Shown: in pieces, positions 1 to 5,530 of the stretch
How positions within the stretch are numbered: position 1 is the stretch's first letter
Layout: each line of letters begins with the position of its first letter
Program-made: the position numbers and the translations under genes
The notes under the pieces: generated by a model
The model's database searches: none
What the model saw: the letters and a program-made list of their open reading frames with translations, nothing else
What the model was told of the DNA's origin: nothing
Source: Acidobacteriota bacterium
GTDB lineage: Bacteria > Acidobacteriota > Thermoanaerobaculia > Multivoradales > UBA5704
Length of the DNA: 10,741 nucleotides
Assembly (NCBI GenBank): GCA_003223675.1
Contig: QHVW01000860.1
Span: forward strand, 1 to 10,741
Reading direction: 5' to 3'

Positions 1-597
1 GACGAGGATTCGATCGCCGACTTCCTCTCCGAGATCCGCGGCGAGGCCGACCACCTCGAGCGGGTGCTTCAGGACTTCCTCTCCTTCGCGCGGCCGGGCA
101 CCGCCCGCCTGCGTGACCTGGACCTGATCCCCCTCCTCCAGCGCGCGGCGGCCGATCCGGCCCTGGCGGGGGTGGAGGTGAGCGTCCGGGGGGAGGACGC
201 CGCGTTGCGCGGCGATCCCGAGCTCCTCGAGCGCGCCGTGCGCAACCTGCTGCACAACGCCGCGCAGGCCGAGCGCGAGGCGGGGCGGCACGGGCCGGTG
301 GAGGTCTCGGTGGCGCACGGCGGGGACGGGGTGGAGGTGGCGGTCGAGGACCGCGGCCCGGGGCTGCCGGACGAGATCCGGGCGCGGCTCTTCCACCCCT
401 TCGCCACCGGCCGGCGCGGCGGCGTCGGGCTGGGGCTGGCGCTCGCCCACCGCATCGTGGTGCTGCACGGCGGCCGCATCCGTCTGGAGGACCGGCCGGG
501 CGGCGGGACGCGGGCGGTGCTCACCTTCCCGCGCGACACGATCGTTACGGACGGTAACGAATCGTCGCCCTCCGAGGCGCTCCCGCCGGTGCCCTGA
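1..597 (+). CDS. Sensor histidine kinase, C-terminal part (partial at 5' end)
   Basis: The frame is open from the first base, so the gene starts upstream; 198 codons are visible. Codons 1-32 resemble the second helix of the DHp dimerisation domain, ending in the typical LSFARP. The HATPase_c domain follows: N box NLLHNA at codons 82-87, G1 box DRGPGLP from codon 117, F-box-like LFHPF, and G2 box GVGLGLAL from codon 141, ending near LTFPRD. All ATP-binding motifs look intact, so it should autophosphorylate a histidine that lies upstream of the window. The style is that of NtrB/ZraS/PilS-type kinases that partner sigma-54 activators. A non-conserved tail of about 20 residues after the ATPase domain is encoded by DNA that contains a perfect dyad (542-560). 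The stop is followed after 93 bases by the pilin operon. The likely partner is the regulator at 8319-9629, an inference from synteny; a partner gene upstream of the window is equally possible. Confidence 0.95.
   Translation, partial: DEDSIADFLSEIRGEADHLERVLQDFLSFARPGTARLRDLDLIPLLQRAAADPALAGVEVSVRGEDAALRGDPELLERAVRNLLHNAAQAEREAGRHGPVEVSVAHGGDGVEVAVEDRGPGLPDEIRARLFHPFATGRRGGVGLGLALAHRIVVLHGGRIRLEDRPGGGTRAVLTFPRDTIVTDGNESSPSEALPPVP
542..560. promoter_or_regulatory. Candidate upstream activator site: 7-5-7 perfect inverted repeat
   Basis: TCGTTAC (542-548) and GTAACGA (554-560) are exact reverse complements separated by five bases. The centre at 551 lies about 135 bp upstream of the start predicted from the sigma-54 promoter at 660-675, the usual distance for a bacterial enhancer-binding protein. 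It sits in the variable tail of the histidine kinase gene, where protein constraint is low. Binding by the regulator at 8319-9629 is inferred. No second full copy was found nearby by eye. Confidence 0.55.
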
Positions 598-618
598 TCC
601 GTGACCCAAGAATAGCGT

Positions 619-631
619 TTTCAACATCTTA
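619..631 (+). promoter_or_regulatory. IHF-like site between activator dyad and sigma-54 promoter
   Basis: TTTCAACATCTTA matches the IHF consensus WATCAANNNNTTR at all but one defined position (the second base is T instead of A). It lies in the only AT-rich patch of the region, between the dyad at 542-560 and the promoter at 660-675, exactly where a DNA bend helps looping in sigma-54 systems. It is a short degenerate motif, and this organism may use HU or another bending protein. Confidence 0.35.
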
Positions 632-659
632 CAACCTGTGCTCCGCTCTCTTCGGGGGG

Positions 660-675
660 TGGCACCGGCCTTGCT
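660..675 (+). promoter_or_regulatory. Sigma-54 (-24/-12) promoter of the pilin operon
   Basis: TGGCAC-CGGCC-TTGCT matches the sigma-54 consensus TGGCAC-N5-TTGCW completely, with the required ten bases between the GG (661-662) and GC (673-674) dinucleotides. It is directly upstream of the first pilin gene. Counting about twelve bases from the GC places transcription start near 686, only about five bases before the ATG at 691. Such promoters need an AAA+ activator; one is encoded at 8319-9629. Confidence 0.88.
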
Positions 676-690
676 CTAAGAGGGCTCGCC

Positions 691-1245
691 ATGAAAAACC
701 CAGCACGCGTCCGCGGCCCGCGCGGCTTCACGCTGATCGAGCTGCTCGTGGTCCTGTCGCTCATGCTCATCCTGGCCACACTGGGCATCCCCGCTCTCCA
801 GTCCACGCTGCATCAGGCCAAGATCCGGGGGATCGTGCAGGAGGCCACGGTGCTGATCCGGCAGGCGCGGCTCGACGCCGTCAAGACGTCGACCCAGGCG
901 GTGGTGCAGATCGTCCCCTCCACCGGCGCCGGCGACCCCGGCCACGTGCTGGCCTTTTCGGACCGCGACTCCGACGGCAAGCTGGGCGCCAACGAGCCGG
1001 TGCTGGCGAATCTCCCGCTGCCGAGCTGGGTGATCTTCGAGGACTGCAACAAGAACGTGGACAAGAATTCGGTCTACGAGCTCAGCCCCGATCCCAACGG
1101 CGGCCCGGACATGCTGATCTTCCAGCGGGACGGCTCGGTCTCCAATACGGGAGCGTTCCGATTCAACGACCCCTACGACGACTGCATGGAGACTGCCGCC
1201 ACCGGCTTGATCAAGGTCAACAAGTTGAGCTGCCCCGCCTCTTGA
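691..1245 (+). CDS. fimT: FimT/GspH-type minor pilin (prepilin)
   Basis: A 184-residue type IV prepilin of the GspH/FimT family. A short basic leader ends in PRG, with cleavage before FTLIELLVV; Glu is at mature position 5, followed by a hydrophobic helix for membrane insertion and pilus packing. The C-terminal part carries the family's typical beta motif FQRDGSVSNTGAFRF. Residues 91-102 (DRDSDGKLGANE) read as a complete EF-hand-type calcium loop: Asp at 1, 3 and 5, Gly at 6, Leu at 8, Glu at 12. Three cysteines lie in the C-terminal half. It is the first gene of the operon, 15 bases after the sigma-54 promoter element, and its TGA overlaps the ribosome binding site of the next gene. An SD-like AGAGGG lies at 679-684. 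Minor pilins of this kind help initiate pilus assembly; membership of a type II secretion pseudopilin set is less likely given the pilV/W/X/Y1 neighbours. The gene symbol is by family resemblance. Confidence 0.92.
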   Translation: MKNPARVRGPRGFTLIELLVVLSLMLILATLGIPALQSTLHQAKIRGIVQEATVLIRQARLDAVKTSTQAVVQIVPSTGAGDPGHVLAFSDRDSDGKLGANEPVLANLPLPSWVIFEDCNKNVDKNSVYELSPDPNGGPDMLIFQRDGSVSNTGAFRFNDPYDDCMETAATGLIKVNKLSCPAS

Positions 1246-1250
1246 GGAGG
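1244..1250 (+). promoter_or_regulatory. Ribosome binding site that fixes the pilV start
   Basis: GAGGAGG is a strong Shine-Dalgarno sequence. It sits six bases before the ATG at 1257 but directly abuts the ATG at 1251 and overlaps the TTG at 1242, so only 1257 has normal spacing. It overlaps the stop codon of the preceding pilin gene (1243-1245), which suggests translational coupling. Confidence 0.7.
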
Positions 1251-1256
1251 ATGAGA

Positions 1257-1820
1257 ATGCGACCCAGGAGACACCGACCGGTCCGCCGTGGCGAAGCGGG
1301 CTTCTCGATCATCGAGGCGCTCATCGCCGCCGCCATCCTGCTCATCATCGCGCTCGGGCTGCTGCCGGTCTTCTCACGCTCGATCAACGACAACGTCACC
1401 GGCAACGACGCCACGCAGGCGACGAACGGCAGCCGCACGGAGCTCGAGGAGCTGCTGCAGATGCCGTTCAACAACCAGCGCATGGTGGTGGCCGCGGGAC
1501 AGACCAAGACCGAGACCAAGGACCTCTACACGCGGGCCAAGGCCGACCCCAGCACCGGCGCCTACGAGATCGGCGACGCCACCGAGGGGTGGGCCACCGA
1601 CGCCACGGGCCGCGGCCCGGTGCTGTGGAACCGCACCGCGACCGTGCAGCAGTACGGCATCACCGATCTCAACGACGGCAAGCTCGACACCCCCCTGGAC
1701 GGCAGCACCCAGGCCAACTTCGTCCATCTCAAGCAGATCCAGGTCCTGATCGAGAACCCGAAAAAGGATCTGTTCGGCAACGGCCAGGGGATCACCCTCA
1801 CCGTGATCAAGGCTTTCTGA
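1257..1820 (+). CDS. pilV: PilV-type minor pilin
   Basis: A 187-residue prepilin. A basic leader (MRPRRHRPVRRGEAG) is cleaved before FSIIEALIAAAIL; Glu is at mature position 5 and a hydrophobic helix follows. The short leader plus SIIEALIA and the LGLLPVFSRS continuation are typical of PilV. Residues after about 40 form a soluble head rich in Asn, Thr and Asp with no cysteine, ending in a strand-like LTVIKAF. ATG 1257 was chosen over TTG 1242 and ATG 1251 because of ribosome binding site spacing. The gene follows the FimT-like gene by 11 bases, and its stop lies 8 bases before pilW, overlapping that gene's GAGG. PilV works with PilW and PilX in the minor pilin complex that primes pilus extension and displays PilY1. 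The family call rests on N-terminal features and gene order; heads of PilV proteins vary greatly. Confidence 0.87.
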   Translation: MRPRRHRPVRRGEAGFSIIEALIAAAILLIIALGLLPVFSRSINDNVTGNDATQATNGSRTELEELLQMPFNNQRMVVAAGQTKTETKDLYTRAKADPSTGAYEIGDATEGWATDATGRGPVLWNRTATVQQYGITDLNDGKLDTPLDGSTQANFVHLKQIQVLIENPKKDLFGNGQGITLTVIKAF

Positions 1821-1828
1821 GGCAGACC

Positions 1829-3094
1829 ATGAGCGAGAGCCGATTCCACCGTCCGGGCCAGCGGGGCTTCACCCTCGTCGAGGTCACCGTATCGCTGTTC
1901 GTCACCGTCGTCGTCCTGCTCGGCGTCCTGGCGCTGTTCGACTTCAGCAACAAGCTGACGCGGGCGCAGACCAACGTCTCCGACATGCAACAGTCCCTGC
2001 GGGTGGCGCAGGCCGACTCCATGCGGCTGATCCGCATGGCGGGGCGCGGCGGCATCCCGGTGGGCAATCTCCCCACCGGCCTGGCGGTGACGACGCAGAA
2101 CAACGTCGTCGACGGGACCAAGATCGGCGGCGGCACGACCCCGGACGTCGTCCCCGGCTCGGACGTGCTCACCATCCGCGGGGTGCTCACGTCGAGCGTC
2201 TATCAGATCAACCAGGCGGCGCCGTTCAACCTCAAACCCGCCGGCGCACCGACGAACGGCACGCTGCGCCTCACCAACCCTGCGCCGAGCGGCGTCCCCC
2301 AGGACCTGACGGCGATGATCGACGCGATCAAGAAGCCCCGGCCGGAGGGGCTGGTGCTGATCGCCCGGCAGGACCCCAGCATCTGGGTGGTCGTCGAGCT
2401 CGATTCAGCAAACTCGGACGTCTCGAACCCGAGCAACATCAAGGTCGGCTTCAAGGTCACGGGCGGGTTGCACTCGACCGATTACCTGAAGCTCTCCTCG
2501 ACGCCGGGGAGCTACCCGACCAACCTCACCTCCGCCGTCTCGGTCGGCATCGTCGAGGAGTACCGGTTCTACGTCCGCCGGGAGTATGCCGTGGCCGGCG
2601 ACAAGACCTCGGACCTCCTCCCGAAGCTGTCGCGCGCCCGCGTCTATCCCAACACCCAGAAGCCGTGGAACGACGACGACGCCAACTGGCATGTGGACAT
2701 CGCCGACAACGTCTTCGACCTCCAGGTGGCCCTCGGCCTCGACACCGCGGCCAAGGATCCCGGCGCCGGTGCCTGCGGAGCGGGGACCATCGCCTCGGAC
2801 GACATCAACTGCGGTATCTACGAATCGGCGGACGGGGAGAACGACGACTGGATGTACAACGGCGAGAAGAACACCAATCCGGCGCTGTTCTCCAATTCCG
2901 ACCTGTACTACATCCGGCTCACCACGCTCGCCCGCACCGACCGCCGCGACAAGGGCTATGAGGCCCCGGTCCTGGAGCGCGTGGAGGACAACACCTACGA
3001 CACGGCGGACACCGCGGTCGTCAACTCCACCAACGAGCGGATGTACCGCCGCCGCCTCCTCCGCACCGTGATCGACATGAGGAACCTCGGATGA
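1829..3094 (+). CDS. pilW: PilW-type minor pilin
   Basis: A 421-residue prepilin, long for a pilin but normal for PilW. The leader MSESRFHRPGQRG is cleaved before FTLVEVTVSLF; Glu is at mature position 5 and a long Val/Leu-rich helix follows. The next stretch (SDMQQSLRVAQADSMRLIR) is the amphipathic helix usual for PilW, leading into a GRGG segment. The large soluble head contains ILARQDPS-like and EEYRFYVRR strands and a C-terminal YRRRLLRTVIDMRNLG that resembles the arginine-rich strand ending many PilW proteins. The frame is open upstream to 1589, but ATG 1829 is preceded at proper distance by GAGG (1819-1822) and gives a normal leader. Its stop overlaps the pilX start by four bases (ATGA). 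The likely role is assembly of the pilus tip complex together with PilV, PilX and PilY1. Confidence 0.9.
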   Translation: MSESRFHRPGQRGFTLVEVTVSLFVTVVVLLGVLALFDFSNKLTRAQTNVSDMQQSLRVAQADSMRLIRMAGRGGIPVGNLPTGLAVTTQNNVVDGTKIGGGTTPDVVPGSDVLTIRGVLTSSVYQINQAAPFNLKPAGAPTNGTLRLTNPAPSGVPQDLTAMIDAIKKPRPEGLVLIARQDPSIWVVVELDSANSDVSNPSNIKVGFKVTGGLHSTDYLKLSSTPGSYPTNLTSAVSVGIVEEYRFYVRREYAVAGDKTSDLLPKLSRARVYPNTQKPWNDDDANWHVDIADNVFDLQVALGLDTAAKDPGAGACGAGTIASDDINCGIYESADGENDDWMYNGEKNTNPALFSNSDLYYIRLTTLARTDRRDKGYEAPVLERVEDNTYDTADTAVVNSTNERMYRRRLLRTVIDMRNLG

Positions 3095-3645
3095 GAGAAC
3101 ATCGCTCCAGCGAAGCGGGCAGCGCCTATGTGATCACGCTGCTCGCGCTCGTCGTGCTCACCATCCTGGCGCTCTCCCTCGCCCTGGTGACCCAGACCGA
3201 GGTGCAGGTCGGCGCCAACGAGAAGACGGTCAACCGGACGTTCTACGCCGCCGATTCCGGGGTCGGGATCTCCGTGGCCGAGATCCTGGCGAACCACGAC
3301 TACAAGGGCAGGACGGTGATCCTGAACAAGGTGTCGGTGGGGGCGGGGAGCTCCCTCTCGACCAACGTCGCCGACCGGGTGACCCTCTCGCCGGCGGTCC
3401 AGATCAACCAGTATCCCTGCAACTGGTGCCCGCAGAATCAGGGCGGCCAGCAGTTCTATGTGACCACCTTCGCGCTCTCGTCGACCGCCCAGCGGATCAG
3501 TTGGAGCGGCGGCGGCGACCCGCCGGCCGACGCCAGGGTGCTCGGGCAGAAGACCGTGCGCGCCATGATCGAGGTCCAGCCCTGGAAACCGCAGACGGAC
3601 GCGGTCACCACGGACCCTGCCGCGCTGGCGCAGGTGGGTTGGTGA
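3091..3645 (+). CDS. pilX: PilX-type minor pilin
   Basis: A 184-residue protein with the PilX N-terminal layout: basic leader MREHRSSEAG, then SAYVITLLALVVLTILALSL as a hydrophobic helix, then TQTEVQVGANEKTVNRTFYA, which fits the family pattern where an amphipathic helix leads to AADSGV. Mature position 5 is Ile rather than Glu, as in tip pseudopilins such as GspK. A CNWC pair lies in the head (near 3418-3429). The C-terminal part (VRAMIEVQPWKPQ) looks like the final pilin strand. Translation should be coupled to pilW through the ATGA overlap. After its TGA there are 34 bases before pilY1. Together with PilV and PilW it probably forms the priming complex that carries PilY1. Confidence 0.88.
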   Translation: MREHRSSEAGSAYVITLLALVVLTILALSLALVTQTEVQVGANEKTVNRTFYAADSGVGISVAEILANHDYKGRTVILNKVSVGAGSSLSTNVADRVTLSPAVQINQYPCNWCPQNQGGQQFYVTTFALSSTAQRISWSGGGDPPADARVLGQKTVRAMIEVQPWKPQTDAVTTDPAALAQVGW

Positions 3646-3666
3646 AGCTCTAGACGCAGCACTTTC

Positions 3667-3679
3667 AGGAGAGGCTCCT
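3667..3679 (+). promoter_or_regulatory. pilY1 ribosome binding site inside a small inverted repeat
   Basis: AGGAG (3667-3671) is the ribosome binding site of pilY1. It is followed after AGG by its exact complement CTCCT (3675-3679), which touches the ATG at 3680. In RNA this could form a five-pair stem with a three-base loop covering the site. The stem is short, so the effect on translation is uncertain. Confidence 0.35.
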
Positions 3680-5530
3680 ATGTCGCCCAGAAACCGGTGG
3701 TTTGGCCGGACCCCCATCGCCCGTGCCACCTGCGCGCTCGCGCTGCTCGCGCTGCTCGGCTCCGCCGCCTCCCGCGGCGACGACCGCAGCCTGCTGCGCA
3801 CGTCGAGCGCCGACCCGTACCTGTTCATCCTGCTCGACACCTCGGGCTCGATGAACTGGGCCCCGAAGACGGCGGGGACCTGCGACACCGGCGACTGCTT
3901 CGTCCCCCTCAACGCCGACGACCCCTCCTCCAAGCTCTATCAGGCCAAGCAGGCGCTCTATCAGGTGTTGAGCGACCCCGGCCTGGGCAAGGTCGACTTC
4001 GGCTTCGGCAGCTACAACGAGGATGCGCTCAGCGTCGCCCAGAAGCACTGGCTGTACAAGGCGGTGGGAAACGGGGTGCCGATCGTCGCCGGCTCGCTCT
4101 TCTTCCCGGCGGCCGGCGCGCCGGAGGTGTTCGGCACTACGTGGAGCTGCGGCTCGGGGAGCAGCGACTCCGGCGTCGGCTGCACCTCCAGCAATCCGGC
4201 CGACCTCAACGATTCCTGGGAGGTCGCCCGCATGCAGCGCCTCCCGAAAGGGGGCGTTACCTTCGGCACCGCCGTGACGTTCTTCATCCGCAACAGCGGC
4301 ACCACCTACAAGGTGACCTATTCGCCGAGCGGCGGCTCCTATGGCGGCACGATCACGGCATCGGTGACCGTCCTCAAGTGCACCAACGCCTCCTGCTCCA
4401 CCACCTCGGTGGTCGCCGGCAGCCCGGCGACCGTGAGCTTCACGCCGGTCTCCGACTTCCTCTCCTGGGACAACGGCAACAACCGCACCCCCCCGGAGAA
4501 CGGCTATTACACCCAGACCACCGCCTCCGACTCCACCGACAGCAACACCTGCAGCGGCTGGGACCCCAACACGGACTCCACCGCCGACAAGAACTCCAGC
4601 GGCTACAACCTCCGCTGGCCTACGGACAGCTCGGATGTCCGCGGCACATCGTTCACCGTCGGCGACGTGATTCCCCTCGACTGGCTGACCGACCACAAGG
4701 CCGACATCCTGAAGCGGCTGTCGCCGAACTATTCCGGCAGCGCCACGGTCCCCAACTTCTCGATCGCCTCCTATTTCAAGGACCAGCGCTCGGGCTCGGA
4801 GACCTTCCTGCGGCTCAAGGACGATACCCAGCGCCCCCTCATCGCCAACGGCTCGACGCCGCTCGGCTTCTCCGTCCAGCAGTTCCGCACCTGGTACAGC
4901 GGCTGCTCGGCCGACACCTGCGGCTCGCTGGGCGGCTGGGTCAAGGCTGCCAGCTCCGGGGACAACTCGTTCGAGTGCCGCAGCAAGTTCCTGCTCATCG
5001 TCACCGACGGTGACGAGACCTGCGGCGGCGACCCCTGCAAGTACACCAAGCTGCTGAAGGATCAGTATGGCGTGATCACCTACGTGGTCGCCTTCGGCGT
5101 CACCGCCACCCCGGGCAACACGCTGAGCTGCATGGCGGACGCGGACCACCTCTTCTATCCGAAGGACAAGAACGAGCTGGTGAAAGACCTCCAGTCGATC
5201 CTCGGCAAGATCAACGAGCAGTCGAGCACCTTCGCCTCCGCGGCCGTAAGCCCCTCCCTCTCACCTCGGACGGCAAGCCGGACCGCAGCAAGGTCTGCTC
5301 GGCTCCGGGCGGCGGCACGCGCTCGAGCTGCTGGCTGTGGGATACCGGCGCTCAGATCAAGACCCAGGCCCCGATGCCCGCGGACCTCGCCACCAACGTC
5401 AACACGACGACGCTCCGCCTCGGCACCGGCGACACCCAGCGGCGGGTCTTCTACACCAAGGCGGTGTCGCCGAGCGGCACCGTGCCTTCCAAGCTGCGGC
5501 TGTTCGCGCCGCCGAGCGGCGATCCGCTGA
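3680..5530 (+). CDS. pilY1: PilY1 N-terminal half: signal peptide and von Willebrand A domain (frame lost near 5250)
   Basis: This is the front half of a PilY1 tip adhesin. A signal peptide (basic MSPRNRW, then ALALLALLGSAAS) leads to a von Willebrand factor A domain: MIDAS motif DTSGS at residues 53-57, preceded by YLFILL, and the later FLLIVTDGDE with TDG at 442-444. Between them is a large insert rich in Ser, Thr, Gly and Asn. The domain has 13 cysteines in this frame, many in closely spaced pairs (CDTGDC, CTNASC, CSADTC, CGGDPC). It ends with LQSILGKINEQSSTFASAAV (to about 5248), the usual bridge to the propeller. After that the frame gives about 93 residues of Arg/Ala/Ser/Pro-rich nonsense and stops at 5528-5530, while the true continuation is in another frame (5248-7596). 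The start has AGGAG at 3667-3671. Treated alone, this would be a secreted vWA protein lacking the pilus-engaging propeller. Confidence 0.9.
   Translation: MSPRNRWFGRTPIARATCALALLALLGSAASRGDDRSLLRTSSADPYLFILLDTSGSMNWAPKTAGTCDTGDCFVPLNADDPSSKLYQAKQALYQVLSDPGLGKVDFGFGSYNEDALSVAQKHWLYKAVGNGVPIVAGSLFFPAAGAPEVFGTTWSCGSGSSDSGVGCTSSNPADLNDSWEVARMQRLPKGGVTFGTAVTFFIRNSGTTYKVTYSPSGGSYGGTITASVTVLKCTNASCSTTSVVAGSPATVSFTPVSDFLSWDNGNNRTPPENGYYTQTTASDSTDSNTCSGWDPNTDSTADKNSSGYNLRWPTDSSDVRGTSFTVGDVIPLDWLTDHKADILKRLSPNYSGSATVPNFSIASYFKDQRSGSETFLRLKDDTQRPLIANGSTPLGFSVQQFRTWYSGCSADTCGSLGGWVKAASSGDNSFECRSKFLLIVTDGDETCGGDPCKYTKLLKDQYGVITYVVAFGVTATPGNTLSCMADADHLFYPKDKNELVKDLQSILGKINEQSSTFASAAVSPSLSPRTASRTAARSARLRAAARARAAGCGIPALRSRPRPRCPRTSPPTSTRRRSASAPATPSGGSSTPRRCRRAAPCLPSCGCSRRRAAIR
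5240..5260 (+). other. Frame break in pilY1, probably a short deletion
   Basis: The upstream frame reads FASAAV up to about 5248; the frame used downstream reads KPLPLTSDGKPDR from 5248. In intact PilY1 relatives of this type, as I remember them, roughly 25-35 residues lie between the FASAAV segment and the KPLPL segment, so bases appear to be missing (3k+1 of them) rather than one base slipped. No classical slippery heptamer is present. Assembly error and real mutation cannot be told apart from one sequence. Confidence 0.65.

Noticed and set aside
1242..1256. TTG 1242 or ATG 1251 as the pilV start
   Set aside because: Both conflict with the position of GAGGAGG at 1244-1250; ATG 1257 has proper spacing.
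1589..1828. Upstream extension of the pilW frame
   Set aside because: It lies inside pilV and would place the prepilin leader about 90 residues from the N-terminus; ATG 1829 gives a normal leader and binding site.
3665..5149. 494-codon minus-strand open frame opposite the pilY1 vWA region
   Set aside because: Same antisense shadow effect; repetitive Gly/Ala/Val/Arg composition and no motif.
5240..5260. Programmed ribosomal frameshift in pilY1
   Set aside because: No slippery heptamer or obvious stimulatory structure, and a segment seems to be missing, which a frameshift would not explain.
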